A stretch of 56,898 nucleotides of DNA from positions 1 through 56,898 of the forward strand of contig CAYYZW010000151.1 of the NCBI GenBank assembly GCA_964476375.1, given 5' to 3'. Below are positions 42,501 through 50,981 of the stretch, piece after piece. The notes beneath the pieces were generated by a model. It was not told the origin of the DNA. It ran no database searches and saw only the letters and a program-made list of their open reading frames with translations. This DNA comes from SAT2750 sp964476375 (GTDB lineage: Bacteria; Planctomycetota; Planctomycetia; Pirellulales; Pirellulaceae). Positions within the stretch are counted from its first letter, which is position 1, and the number at the start of each line of letters is the position of its first letter. A program made the position numbers and the translations under genes.

Positions 42501-44083
42501 ACCGGAATAACCCATTCGTCCGCAAGGTTATCTACATCAGCGCGATCATGCTGTTGTTGTTTCCCCTTTTCGTACTGGGCCAGCCCGCCTCGACGACCAG
42601 TAGCGGCGGGAAGCTCTCGCAATTGCGGGAGTCGTATGGACTTTCGCACGCCCAGTTGGGCGAGATTGACCCGGTCAGTGTGTCCATGCAACTGGCGACT
42701 TTTGGGATGCGTGGCGTGGCGGTGAATATCCTCTGGGACAAGGCGGCCCATTATCACAAGACAGAGGATTTTGATAATCTCAGTGCCACGCTCAACCAGA
42801 TCACGAAGTTGCAGCCGCATTTTATCAAGGTCTGGGAATTCCAGGCGCACAACCTGTCCTACAACATCTCCTCGGAATTCGACGATTACCGCCAGCGATA
42901 CCACTGGGTCAAGCGGGGGATCAAGTTCCTTGTCGACGGCACCCACTACAACCGTGAACAACCACGGTTACTCCAGAACGTGGGCAGCTTTATCGGGGAA
43001 AAAATTGGCACACCGGATGAAAAGGTCCAGTTTCGCGTGTTGTTCCAGGAAGATGTTGACTTTCACCAGGAGCTTTCCCTGGAAGAGGGAATTGATACCT
43101 TCTCCCGCCGATCGCTGGGTCCGACGGGATCCCCGGATAACTGGCTTGTTTCCTGGCAGTGGTACCAGAAGTCGGAGAATGCTGTCGACCGCTTCCAGCT
43201 CCGCAACATGGGAAAAAACCACCTGCAGTTTTACACGGTCAAGCCAAAGACCCTGATCTCTTTTGCGGTCGCAATCGAGGACGAGGGGTTTCTTGATGAG
43301 AAAGGGCGAGAGGCCTTTCGACGGGCCGGGGAGGGCTGGAACGAGCTGGGAAACCAGGAAATCAAGACGCCGATTGGTATCTCGATTCGCATGAACGATA
43401 TCCAGACCCACAGGACGGCCGTGAAGAGGATCCAGGACGAGATCATTGCCCAGGATCCCGGACTCTATGAGAAAATACAGCTGGAAAGAGAGCAGTTGTT
43501 AAGCGCGGCGGAAAGAGAAGCCCGGTCATTGCCGGCGAGTATTCGTTCCCAGGACGAGGAGGCACTGGCCAGTGCGGCGGAGATGAAGCTGGAAATTACC
43601 AACGCGGAATTCATCCGCCGGCTTCCGGATGAACTGAAACCAGCAGCCCAGAAACTGGCTGTTCAATATGAAGAAAAGCTGCAATATGCCATGGCGTCCG
43701 AGTACTGCCGTGGCATGGTGAATTTTGATTATTTCAAGATGCGCTGCGAGGTGGAACAGCTCAAGCTGGCAACCGACGCCCGCCAGGCGGTCCGGCTGGC
43801 TGACGAGTTTTTTGTCAATGCAGAACTGGAAAAGGCGCGCCGGCAATATGAGCTTGGCTGGGACAAGTGGGCAAAGATCTTTGACGATTTTCCACAGCTA
43901 ATGGATGATCCGGAAGCGGAGATCCTTCGGCAATCGGTGGCAAACTATGAGAGCTTGTTGGCCCAGGTGGAGGAGACGATCCCTGCAGACTTCAAGCTGC
44001 ATGGACTTCTGCAGAAATATGAAACGGATGTGAATCAGCTGCCTGAAGGTTTCGATCCAACAGGCGGAATCAATCCCCAGTAG
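42497..44083 (+). CDS. Anchored extracytoplasmic protein, partner of the ABC transporter
   Basis: 528 residues. The N-terminal helix VIYISAIMLLLFPLFVLG anchors or exports it. The rest is soluble and helix-rich, including paired Trp/Tyr-containing repeats (KLQPHFIKVWEFQAHNLSY, YHWVKRGIKFLVDGTHY) that look TPR-like, and a coiled-coil part (EREQLLSAAEREARSLPAS). Planctomycete genomes have homologues next to this type of ABC pair; I know no function. The ATG lies in the stop of the permease gene (ATGA), which strongly suggests the three proteins work together. Confidence 0.7.
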   Translation: MNRNNPFVRKVIYISAIMLLLFPLFVLGQPASTTSSGGKLSQLRESYGLSHAQLGEIDPVSVSMQLATFGMRGVAVNILWDKAAHYHKTEDFDNLSATLNQITKLQPHFIKVWEFQAHNLSYNISSEFDDYRQRYHWVKRGIKFLVDGTHYNREQPRLLQNVGSFIGEKIGTPDEKVQFRVLFQEDVDFHQELSLEEGIDTFSRRSLGPTGSPDNWLVSWQWYQKSENAVDRFQLRNMGKNHLQFYTVKPKTLISFAVAIEDEGFLDEKGREAFRRAGEGWNELGNQEIKTPIGISIRMNDIQTHRTAVKRIQDEIIAQDPGLYEKIQLEREQLLSAAEREARSLPASIRSQDEEALASAAEMKLEITNAEFIRRLPDELKPAAQKLAVQYEEKLQYAMASEYCRGMVNFDYFKMRCEVEQLKLATDARQAVRLADEFFVNAELEKARRQYELGWDKWAKIFDDFPQLMDDPEAEILRQSVANYESLLAQVEETIPADFKLHGLLQKYETDVNQLPEGFDPTGGINPQ

Positions 44084-44115
44084 CGACCTGGCCAGGAAAG
44101 AGAACCCGGATCCCG

Positions 44116-45060
44116 ATGCACGGTCCCCAGCGGATTGTCTCCCTGCTTGCAAGTGCCACGGAAATCCTGGCCAGCCTTGGTCTGCTGGACAGGATCCAGG
44201 CAATCAGCCACGAGTGCGATTACCCACCCGGCGTCGTCGGCAGGCCCCGGGTCACACGGTCGACGCTTTCTTCATCGCTCCCTAGTGCCGAGATTGATGA
44301 GACCGTCCGCCGCCGACTGGGAGCAGGGGAACCACTCTACCAGCTTGACGTGGAAGAGATCTGCCGGATTGGGCCGGACCTGATCATTACCCAGGCGCAG
44401 TGTGATGTCTGTGCGGTTCGATACCAGGATGTGCTTGACCTGCTGGAATTGAATCCCTCTCTTCACACCCACGTGTTGCCACTGAATCCAAGCAGCCTCC
44501 AGGAAATCCTGGCGGATATTGTCCAGGTGGGACGGGCGACCGACTGCCAGGAGAAAGCGATACAGCTGGTTGGACAGCTCAAGGAGCGGATGCTGGCAGT
44601 CCAGCAGCAGGTCATGGGACAGCCGAAACCACGCGTGGCCTGTATCGAGTGGATCGAACCGATCATGCTTGCGGGCAACTGGGTTCCGGACCTGATCTCG
44701 GCAGCAGGAGGGGAATCCCTGCTGGCAGAGGGCGGGACGGAAAGCGTTTACCACAGCTGGCACGATATCGTGGAACTGGATCCGGAGGTGATCGTGGTGG
44801 CCCCCTGTGGCTTCGACCTGGATCGTTCAAAGCAGGAGGCAGGAGGACTTCCAGGCCTGCCGCACTGGGGCGAACTCGCCGCGGTCCGGCAGGAACGGGT
44901 TTTTCTGATGGATGGAAATGCCCTGCTCAATCGTTCCGGACCGCGCGTGGTGGATACCATCGAGGTCCTCGCGCACCTTTTCCACCCCGATCACGTTGAG
45001 TCCCCAGGAGGGAATTGCAGACGCGGTACGGGATGGGATCTGCTGGGGAAAAACGCATGA
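44116..45060 (+). CDS. BtuF-like periplasmic-binding-fold protein, without signal peptide
   Basis: 314 residues of the class III substrate-binding family (BtuF/FhuD): RIVSLLASATEILASLGLLD starts the first lobe, and GNWVPDLISAAGGESLLAEG and DPEVIVVAPCGFDLDRS are later landmarks. This fold binds vitamin B12 and iron chelates. There is no signal peptide and none can be gained by another start, so the protein is probably cytoplasmic; such forms exist and may sequester cobalamin or bind a different ligand. Near it are two CxxC/C-x-C-type parts (TQAQCDVCAVRY). Its stop overlaps the next start (ATGA at 45057-45060). It follows the ABC operon by 32 bases. Confidence 0.75.
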   Translation: MHGPQRIVSLLASATEILASLGLLDRIQAISHECDYPPGVVGRPRVTRSTLSSSLPSAEIDETVRRRLGAGEPLYQLDVEEICRIGPDLIITQAQCDVCAVRYQDVLDLLELNPSLHTHVLPLNPSSLQEILADIVQVGRATDCQEKAIQLVGQLKERMLAVQQQVMGQPKPRVACIEWIEPIMLAGNWVPDLISAAGGESLLAEGGTESVYHSWHDIVELDPEVIVVAPCGFDLDRSKQEAGGLPGLPHWGELAAVRQERVFLMDGNALLNRSGPRVVDTIEVLAHLFHPDHVESPGGNCRRGTGWDLLGKNA

Positions 45061-45431
45061 ACTCCTCCTCTTCAAAAGGCAGGCTGGTCTTTATCTACAA
45101 CTCCCGCAGTGGCACATTGCAGGCGTTGCGGGACCTGGTGCACAAGACATTCTCGCCGGGCAGCTACCCGTGTGACCTTTGCCGGCTAACATACACTTAC
45201 CGAATGCGTGGGCCATGGCGAGACTTCCTGGAGTCACTTCCCCTGGAGATCCAGTTCCTTTATGCCAACCAGCTTGATGACCAGACACGAAATCTGGCCG
45301 GCCCGCTTCCTTCCTGCCTGCTGGAACTGGAAACGGATCGCCGGTTACTACTGGACGCGGACATGATTGGCCAGTGCCGGGATCTTGCCGGCTTGATCGC
45401 GATGCTGGAAAACAAGCTGGCCGGGCTTTAA
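45057..45431 (+). CDS. Small conserved protein with CDLC motif
   Basis: 124 residues, soluble. The ATG at 45057 lies in the stop of the BtuF-like gene. Near the N terminus is RLVFIYNSRSGTLQALRDL, then SYPCDLCRLTYTYRM with a C-x-x-C pair, and RDFLESLPLEIQFLYAN, all as in a conserved hypothetical family with a thiol pair of unknown purpose, perhaps metal or redox. The C terminus LLDADMIGQCRDLAGLIAML has one more cysteine. No function can be stated; the coupling to the BtuF-like protein suggests a shared ligand. Confidence 0.65.
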   Translation: MNSSSSKGRLVFIYNSRSGTLQALRDLVHKTFSPGSYPCDLCRLTYTYRMRGPWRDFLESLPLEIQFLYANQLDDQTRNLAGPLPSCLLELETDRRLLLDADMIGQCRDLAGLIAMLENKLAGL

Positions 45432-45464
45432 ACCCGGGTGGGTGAACTTCCTGCGAGGGGATCC

Positions 45465-45470
45465 TATAAT
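45465..45470 (+). promoter_or_regulatory. Possible -10 element before the gene at 45511
   Basis: A perfect TATAAT at 45465-45470 lies 40 bases before the start codon. About 17 bases further up only GTGAAC (45442-45447) could serve as the -35, a weak match to TTGACA. Confidence 0.35.
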
Positions 45471-45510
45471 CAAGCCGTGCCAGATATAGGTTGATCGAGG
45501 AAGAAATGCC

Positions 45511-46533
45511 ATGTTTTTGAAGAGCCGGTGGGTGACAGCTGGAATCGTTCTTGCTGGTGTGTTCTTTTCCACGGCCCTGCTCTTGGCAGAGAAAAAGCGG
45601 GGGGTGACCACGCTCAACAACAAGTCGATTTCCTATAGCGTGCCGGAGAAGCCCTACATGGTACTGCGTGCTGCAGGGGTCGAGGCCGTGATCGTGACAA
45701 ATGCGGCGGTCGATGATGACCAGCTGCCAGGGCATCGTGCCGGTTACAGCGGAGTGGGACGGCTCTCCCACGGGGAACGGCCCGCCAACCTCTTTGTGCC
45801 CTCCTATGCCGGGCTGAATTACGAGCATATCCATGACGGGGAACCCCGTGACCGGACAATCCTGTTTGAGCCACGCAATGCCCCGATGGAGCTGCGCAGG
45901 ATTGATGACCGAACGGTCGAACTCTACCAGGCACCCTCGCCCCACTACGGCCTCGAGAGTTGTCTTCGCTACCAGATGCTTGATGACGGGGTGATCGAGA
46001 TGACCCTCGAGTGCATCCCCCGGCGGGACACGTTTGAACATGGTTACATCGGGCTGTTTTGGGCAAGTTACATTCATCAGCCGGAATCGCTGGATATTCA
46101 CTTCCAGGGAACGACTCCCCCCAGCACGGTTGAGGGCTGGATTCGTGGGGTGACTCCAGCCCATGGAAAACTATCAACCCATGTCGGGAGCAAGGATCGT
46201 CGCCGGTTTTTCCATGCCGATGATTTCCCTCTGACCCTGGTTTTCAACCGGAGCCATCACCAGTTTCGTGATCCCTGGTACTACGGTGTCAGTCATGGAA
46301 TGGCCTGGGTCCAGATGTTCCGGCCGTCCGACCAGGTGCGACTCACCCAGTCACCTTCCGGAGGCGGGGCTGGTAACCCGGCCTGGGATTTCCAGTTCTT
46401 TATCCCCCGTTACAAGCTGGGTGAGTGTTACCAGATGGTGATGCGGGGGATGTATATTCCTTTCCAGTCACGCGAGCAGATCGAGAAGGCCACGGCATCG
46501 CACCGGCGGGCACTTGGCCAGCGTGTACGCTAG
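45511..46533 (+). CDS. Secreted protein of unknown function
   Basis: 340 residues. GAGGAAG upstream of the ATG at 45511 is a good ribosome-binding site. The signal peptide (WVTAGIVLAGVFFSTALLL) is followed by a beta-rich domain (PYMVLRAAGVEAVIVTNAAV, GVIEMTLECIPRRDTF, DDFPLTLVFNRSHHQF) with conserved aromatic stretches (YIGLFWASYIHQPESLDIHF, DPWYYGVSHGMAWVQMF). This is a planctomycete-type secreted family that resembles sugar-binding or carbohydrate-epimerase-like beta-sandwiches in its strand rhythm, but I cannot assign it. Its TAG overlaps the convergent stop of the next gene at a CTAG. Confidence 0.65.
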   Translation: MFLKSRWVTAGIVLAGVFFSTALLLAEKKRGVTTLNNKSISYSVPEKPYMVLRAAGVEAVIVTNAAVDDDQLPGHRAGYSGVGRLSHGERPANLFVPSYAGLNYEHIHDGEPRDRTILFEPRNAPMELRRIDDRTVELYQAPSPHYGLESCLRYQMLDDGVIEMTLECIPRRDTFEHGYIGLFWASYIHQPESLDIHFQGTTPPSTVEGWIRGVTPAHGKLSTHVGSKDRRRFFHADDFPLTLVFNRSHHQFRDPWYYGVSHGMAWVQMFRPSDQVRLTQSPSGGGAGNPAWDFQFFIPRYKLGECYQMVMRGMYIPFQSREQIEKATASHRRALGQRVR

Positions 46534-46940
46534 TTGTCCCGCTGCAGGTAGCCGGCACTGGATTCGAAGTACCTTTTCCGTCGTGCCTGGCGGTCCTTTT
46601 CCACCCCGTCATGCAGTTGTCTCAGATCATCCAGGTTTGCCTGGCAAAGGCGGCAGCCCACGGTCACCAGGTGAAAATGAACATAGAGCTGCTGCGGGCC
46701 TGGGAGGACTTCCAGCAGGTAACTTCCCAGGTCCTCCCGCGTCGGGCAGCTGATGCGGTGCCGGCGCCAGATTTCTCCCAGCGAGTGGATCCCGGCATCG
46801 CGCCGCGAGATAGCCTCGGCCACCTGGCCGAGCAGTTGTTTGTTGTCCCGAAGCGAGGACTCGATGGCCGTCATCTTGTCGGCATCGAGTGCTTCATCAA
46901 GAAAGGCTTCAATCTCGGACGAGGAGAAATCACTTGGCAT
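46530..46940 (-). CDS. Anti-sigma-factor-like protein
   Basis: 136 residues, acidic N terminus and soluble. The N-terminal 60 residues (SSSEIEAFLDEALDADKMTA, IESSLRDNKQLLGQVAEAIS) form helices like anti-sigma/regulator domains in planctomycetes. Then YVHFHLVTVGCRLCQANLDD carries a H-x5-C-x2-C pattern, the likely zinc site of a ZAS-type domain. No membrane helix follows, so it would be a soluble regulator. It begins 30 bases after the end of the ECF sigma gene on the same strand, the standard place for the cognate anti-sigma factor. It may bind that sigma factor and release it in response to a signal. Confidence 0.65.
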   Translation of the reverse strand: MPSDFSSSEIEAFLDEALDADKMTAIESSLRDNKQLLGQVAEAISRRDAGIHSLGEIWRRHRISCPTREDLGSYLLEVLPGPQQLYVHFHLVTVGCRLCQANLDDLRQLHDGVEKDRQARRKRYFESSAGYLQRDN

Positions 46941-46970
46941 GGGTAATCACGTTTCATCCCGGGAGGTTGA

Positions 46971-47636
46971 TCAATCCATCTCGTAAAGCTCGGGAAAGAC
47001 CTCCTCGGGAAGCCCCCGGCTACGGATAGAGCGGGTCAGTGCCTTGACGAATTCATGTTTGATCGAAGCGACTTTCTGCTGGCTTATTCCGAGTTCCCCG
47101 GCCGCCTGCTTGTTGGACCAGCCCCGCACGATGATCAACTCCAGGCATTGGATCTTGAGCCAGTCCTCACGGTCCTGCCAGTTTCTCACCTGTTTCGTCA
47201 GGGCATCCCGAAGGGCATTTTCCTCCATCGTCCTGCGCTCGTCGCTCCTGGCAATACTGCTGGCAGCCCGCTGGTTGCCCGCCAGCTGCCATTCACTGTG
47301 ATTGCTGCTGGCGGCAGCCAATGGAATCGTTGGCCGCCGGCCCTCCCGGCGCAGGTGGTCTGTCAATTTATTCGAGGAGATGCTGAAAAGATAACTTTCC
47401 AGGGGGCGTCGTCCGTCATAGTTGGGGAGGCTGTTGAGAAAACCGATGAATGTCTCCTGGACAATGTCCTCGGCCGCAGACCGGTTCTGGAGTCGCCGGG
47501 AGACATAGGCACGCAGGCGCCCCTCGTACAGGCCGATCAGGTCATTCCATGCCTCGGTCTCTCCCTGGCGAATTCGCTCGACAAGATGCTGGTCAGCTTC
47601 CACGAGAACCTCTTTTCCTCCGGGTACTTCTCCCAT
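46971..47636 (-). CDS. ECF RNA polymerase sigma factor
   Basis: 221 residues, sigma-70 family. Region 2 is LIGLYEGRLRAYVSRRLQNR followed by AEDIVQETFIGFLNSLPNYDG and YLFSISSNKLTDHLRREGRR; region 4 is RGWSNKQAAGELGISQQKVA, where the DNA-binding helix lies. The link between the two is longer than in classic ECF proteins. An in-frame GTG at codon 12 (47603) with GAGG in front is an alternative to the ATG at 47636. The next gene downstream is an anti-sigma-like protein and upstream are the kinase, FHA and lipoprotein genes, so phosphorylation may control it, as shown for other ECF factors paired with kinases; here that is inference. Confidence 0.88.
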   Translation of the reverse strand: MGEVPGGKEVLVEADQHLVERIRQGETEAWNDLIGLYEGRLRAYVSRRLQNRSAAEDIVQETFIGFLNSLPNYDGRRPLESYLFSISSNKLTDHLRREGRRPTIPLAAASSNHSEWQLAGNQRAASSIARSDERRTMEENALRDALTKQVRNWQDREDWLKIQCLELIIVRGWSNKQAAGELGISQQKVASIKHEFVKALTRSIRSRGLPEEVFPELYEMD

Positions 47637-47696
47637 CGATCAAGTGTGCCATCCTGATCGATACACCGCAAGGAAACAGGCTGGAAAGCAACCGCC

Positions 47697-48479
47697 CTAG
47701 ATCCACCGGATCCACTGTGAGAGCAACGAAAAGAGAAAAAGGAGGACGATCAGCAGTCCCATGCTCAGTAAGAATTTTCTTCGACGGGGAATGTCGGCCT
47801 GTCCCATTCGCAGGTGGAAGTAAAAAACCGTGACGATCCCCACGATGGCCAGCCAGGCAAGCCCCAGCTGGCCCACCCGATGACGGCTCTCGTAAGATGT
47901 CCAGCGACCGCCTAGTTCTTTCTTGAGACCAGATTCCATCTCGACCAGCCCGTGCAGTTGATACATGAGCCCTGCCACATTGAATTCCCTTGTTTCCCCG
48001 TAGGGCTGGGAGATATGGACATGTTCCTGGAACTCTTCCGGGTCGTAATGAACTAACTCGTGGGCAACCTGCGGATATTTTGTGAGTAATTCCTGCTGGT
48101 ATACCGAGCGATCGCCCTCGCTTGTGTCACGTGCTGTCTGCACTTCCGCGTGTCCAGCAGATTCGTCGAGGTATCGGTCCAAGCGGGTACGGATGCTTCT
48201 CTTCAGGAGTCCCTCGTATTCTGAGCGAGCTTCTTCATCACTGGCCCACCAGCCCCCGTGGACCACGAAGCGATCAAAATGATCATTGCTCACAGGTTCC
48301 GTCTGAACCCAGCTGGGAATCACCTCCACGGCTTCCGGATCAGATCCTGCCCCTGGGGTCTGCGTATTTCCTGGTTCGTCTTCTCCACACCCTGTGACGA
48401 GCAACAGGATGCCCAGCAGCAGTGCCAGCCGACCATGCGGAGATCGTGAAATTCGCTTTCTGGGTGCTTGTGACATCAT
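47697..48479 (-). CDS. Lipoprotein with two C-terminal membrane helices
   Basis: 260 residues starting at the ATG pair at 48479/48476, 9 bases after the kinase stop. N-terminal signal with lipobox LLLVTGCGED (V-T-G-C fits the rule), so lipid attachment at Cys is likely. The mature middle is hydrophilic and acidic, with EVIPSWVQTEPVSNDHFDRF and FVVHGGWWASDEEARSEYEG. It ends with two hydrophobic helices (LGLAWLAIVGIVTVFYFHL and LLSMGLLIVLLFLFSLLSQ). This is unusual for a lipoprotein and could make it a membrane sensor. The function is not known. It stands between the kinase and the sigma factor. Confidence 0.65.
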   Translation of the reverse strand: MMSQAPRKRISRSPHGRLALLLGILLLVTGCGEDEPGNTQTPGAGSDPEAVEVIPSWVQTEPVSNDHFDRFVVHGGWWASDEEARSEYEGLLKRSIRTRLDRYLDESAGHAEVQTARDTSEGDRSVYQQELLTKYPQVAHELVHYDPEEFQEHVHISQPYGETREFNVAGLMYQLHGLVEMESGLKKELGGRWTSYESRHRVGQLGLAWLAIVGIVTVFYFHLRMGQADIPRRRKFLLSMGLLIVLLFLFSLLSQWIRWI

Positions 48480-48487
48480 GGCTGGTT

Positions 48488-50206
48488 TCACTCGTAACGG
48501 GCTTCGACCTTGAAGTGTTGACGCTGTTCCAGGGACATCCACGGGGAGGAGGCCTGCACGGTGATGGAGATCGTGGCGGCCGCCATGATTCCCAGCGGGA
48601 AAAGCAGGATCGGCAAAAACCAGGCAACAAGGGCACAGGCGATTGCGGTGACCAGGCTGACCCGGTGCACCCGCAAGGGGTCGGCCTGTTTCCACCAGGA
48701 AAAAATGGCGAACAGGGCACCATAACTGATCGCAAGATGTTCCAGGCTGAAAAGGCTGCTGTAGAAGACCCAGGGGAGATTGGGAGTTGCGCCGGTGTCG
48801 CCAAAGTCCGCCGGCATGATATGAAGAAATCCAGCGGTGAGATATGCCAGGGTTCCTACTCCGACCCCTCCGATGAACATGATTAACCTGCGAATGACCT
48901 CGTCGCCGCTCCTGAGTTCCCAGAAGTGTGCCAGGACCAGGATCATCCAGCAGCTGGCAAGGTTGATCGTTGCCAGCCAGCCAAACAGCGTGATCGTCCG
49001 GTCAGCAGATGGGATGCCCCCGACGACAATCATCACCAGGGTCAGGATAACCGAGATAGCGGTTGCCTTGAGCATGGACTCCAGCAACCCTGTTGTGCGA
49101 ATTGTTGCAGAAGGAGAACCAAGGGATTGTCTTGCCAGGTTTTCCCATTTTTCCGGCACGGTTTTCCGGTTTCTGCGAACGACCGTGGTCGCCGGCTGAA
49201 CCACCGGCTGTGGCACTGCGACCAGGTCCACGATCTCCTCGGCTGGTGGATCGGCCGGGGGCTGCAGGTTGACATTTCGTGGGGGTGGGGAAAACTGGCC
49301 CAGCTTCTCGTAGTCCGGTTCGGGAAGTGCCGTCAGCATTTCCAGGGCATCCTCGAATCGATTGGCCGGGTCTTTCATCAGTGCCTTGCCTATCACGTCC
49401 CGGAATCGAGAGTGGATGCTGGAGAGGTCCGGCTCGTCGGTCAGGTGCTTCATGATGATCTCCTGGCTGCTCTCCCCATGAAAGGGAACATCACCGGTGA
49501 CCATCTCGTAAAGCATGATGCCAAGGGCGTAGACATCCACCTGCTTGCCATAGTCCCCCTTGCCAATTTCAGGGGCCATGTAATGGAAAGTTCCGACACT
49601 CTCGGTCTGGCCTTCCTGGCGGCTGCAGGAGATAAACTTGCTCAATCCATAGTCGCCCACTTTCACCAGGCCATCATCGAAAAAAATATTGGCGGGTTTC
49701 AGGTCCCTGTGTACGATGCCGTGGCGATGCAGGTGAGCCACCCCACTTGTGATCCCGTGAATCCAGGCGGCCACTTCGTCCAGGGAAAGCCCCCCCGGCC
49801 TCTGGTCAAGCAATTCTTTCAGGCTCTGCCCGGAAACGTATTCCATCACGACCCAGCCGGTTTCCTGGGCATCGTGTTTTATGTCGAAGAGCCCCACCAG
49901 GTTTGCGTGCTTGAGATTCAGGCAGTGCCGCACGCCCCGTAACTCGATGTCCAGGTGACGCTGGATTCTCTTGAGTGCAACTTCCTTGCCGCCGTCACTC
50001 AGGGCAAAGTAAACCTCGCCAAATCCGCCAATGCCGATTCCCCGCTTGATCGTGTAACCGTCAAGCGGCTTGCTTCCGCTCTCATGAGTGAAGATGTTTG
50101 CCTTGTTTTCCACGTTCGCACCGGGAGCCGGTTGTTGCTGGTTCATGTCATCATGATCTAGGTTATCGCCTGAACGATTCGCCTGTCCAGTTCTGCTAGA
50201 TACCAC
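48488..50206 (-). CDS. Ser/Thr protein kinase with C-terminal membrane domain
   Basis: 572 residues. The GTG at 50206 is chosen: GGAGGAGG lies 8 bases upstream, inside the end of the FHA gene (11-base overlap), while the ATG at 50146 has no ribosome-binding site. The kinase domain (about 50-320) is complete: glycine loop GIGIGGFGEVY, VAIK-type Lys79, HRDLKPANIFF (His166-Asp168), DYG (185-187, in place of DFG) and APEIGKGDYG. A proline-rich linker (330-380) leads to about six membrane helices (TAISVILTLVMIVVGG, WMILVLAHFWELR, FLHIMPADFGD). A membrane-bound PknB-type kinase without an extracytoplasmic sensor domain. FHA protein before it and lipoprotein after it are probably its partners. Confidence 0.9.
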   Translation of the reverse strand: MVSSRTGQANRSGDNLDHDDMNQQQPAPGANVENKANIFTHESGSKPLDGYTIKRGIGIGGFGEVYFALSDGGKEVALKRIQRHLDIELRGVRHCLNLKHANLVGLFDIKHDAQETGWVVMEYVSGQSLKELLDQRPGGLSLDEVAAWIHGITSGVAHLHRHGIVHRDLKPANIFFDDGLVKVGDYGLSKFISCSRQEGQTESVGTFHYMAPEIGKGDYGKQVDVYALGIMLYEMVTGDVPFHGESSQEIIMKHLTDEPDLSSIHSRFRDVIGKALMKDPANRFEDALEMLTALPEPDYEKLGQFSPPPRNVNLQPPADPPAEEIVDLVAVPQPVVQPATTVVRRNRKTVPEKWENLARQSLGSPSATIRTTGLLESMLKATAISVILTLVMIVVGGIPSADRTITLFGWLATINLASCWMILVLAHFWELRSGDEVIRRLIMFIGGVGVGTLAYLTAGFLHIMPADFGDTGATPNLPWVFYSSLFSLEHLAISYGALFAIFSWWKQADPLRVHRVSLVTAIACALVAWFLPILLFPLGIMAAATISITVQASSPWMSLEQRQHFKVEARYE

Positions 50207-50891
50207 CTTTCACCTCCTCCAGGCTGATCACGCACCCTTCCATGGAGATTCGTTGGCCACATTGGACCGGTGTCGTGGATGGAAGAGGCTTGCCATCAAG
50301 TTTCACCGGCTGCTTGCTTCTGCAGAAAAGCTTGTTTTGCCGCTGGAAAATGACAATATCGTCTGGCCATTGCCGACAGAGGATGTGATTTTGTTGGCTG
50401 GGCCCCAGGACGATTGACTGGGAAACGAGCAGGATAGCATCACACCGTGGTTCGGTGTGGTAATGGCTTGTGAAATTTAGCCGGGCCGTGGTGCTGAGAG
50501 GGTGCGGTGTGTGGAATTGTATCTGGACATCACGGCCCAGGGTCAGCTCGGCCCCATCCTTCAGGAGTGTCGGTTCGAGAATCCTGTTGCCATGCAGAAA
50601 GACCGTGCCATGAGGTTCAACCAGGTAATTCTCACCATCACGATGTATCGTGGCGTGCTTCCCGGAAAGATCGGCCAGGATCGGGATATCCACTGTGGTT
50701 CCGGGGACTGCCTGGCCGAGCGTCACCTTGTTTGATAGGCAGATCAGGAATCCACCGACCCCGTCGACCCAGAGTACGATTCGTTCTGGAAGTCCATTCT
50801 TCATCAGGGTACCTGGGATGGGTGGGTGATCTTCGAGGATCCAGTGCCAGAGGTGTCCCAGTCGGTTGAATCGGGTCCATTTGGAGAACAT
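50196..50891 (-). CDS. FHA-domain protein
   Basis: 231 residues, soluble. The N-terminal FHA domain (about 45-135) has VTLGQAVPGTTVDIPILADL then SGKHATIHRDGENYLVEPHG and LLKDGAELTLGRDVQIQFH, the standard strands with the Arg/Ser/His/Asn sites that bind phosphothreonine. A second FHA-like half follows (SIVLGPSQQNHILCR, VQCGQRISMEGCVISLEEV). The start ATG is at 50891 with GGAG 10 bases upstream. Its end overlaps the kinase start by 11 bases, so kinase and FHA protein are made together and FHA probably binds the kinase's phosphorylated threonines. It is the first gene of the signalling block, behind a terminator. Confidence 0.88.
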   Translation of the reverse strand: MFSKWTRFNRLGHLWHWILEDHPPIPGTLMKNGLPERIVLWVDGVGGFLICLSNKVTLGQAVPGTTVDIPILADLSGKHATIHRDGENYLVEPHGTVFLHGNRILEPTLLKDGAELTLGRDVQIQFHTPHPLSTTARLNFTSHYHTEPRCDAILLVSQSIVLGPSQQNHILCRQWPDDIVIFQRQNKLFCRSKQPVKLDGKPLPSTTPVQCGQRISMEGCVISLEEVKGGI

Positions 50892-50927
50892 CGTCGTTCA
50901 TCTCCAGACTAGTGTGGTTGTGAGAAA

Positions 50928-50965
50928 GAAAAAACCGGGGGGCGGGCCATCAGCCTGCCCCCCGG
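50928..50965 (-). terminator. Rho-independent terminator of the coiled-coil gene
   Basis: On the minus strand a stem of 13 pairs with one mismatch (CCGGGGGGC-A-GGC against GCC-C-GCCCCCCGG) around a five-base loop is followed by seven U in the RNA (TTTTTTC at 50934-50928). It starts 16 bases after the stop of the gene at 50982-51851. It separates that gene from the FHA-kinase operon. Confidence 0.85.
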
Positions 50966-50981
50966 ACATTCTCCGGGAGAA

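Noticed and set aside
48926..49942. Plus-strand open frame of 338 codons opposite the kinase
   Set aside because: Shadow of the kinase on the other strand, without motifs or ribosome-binding site.
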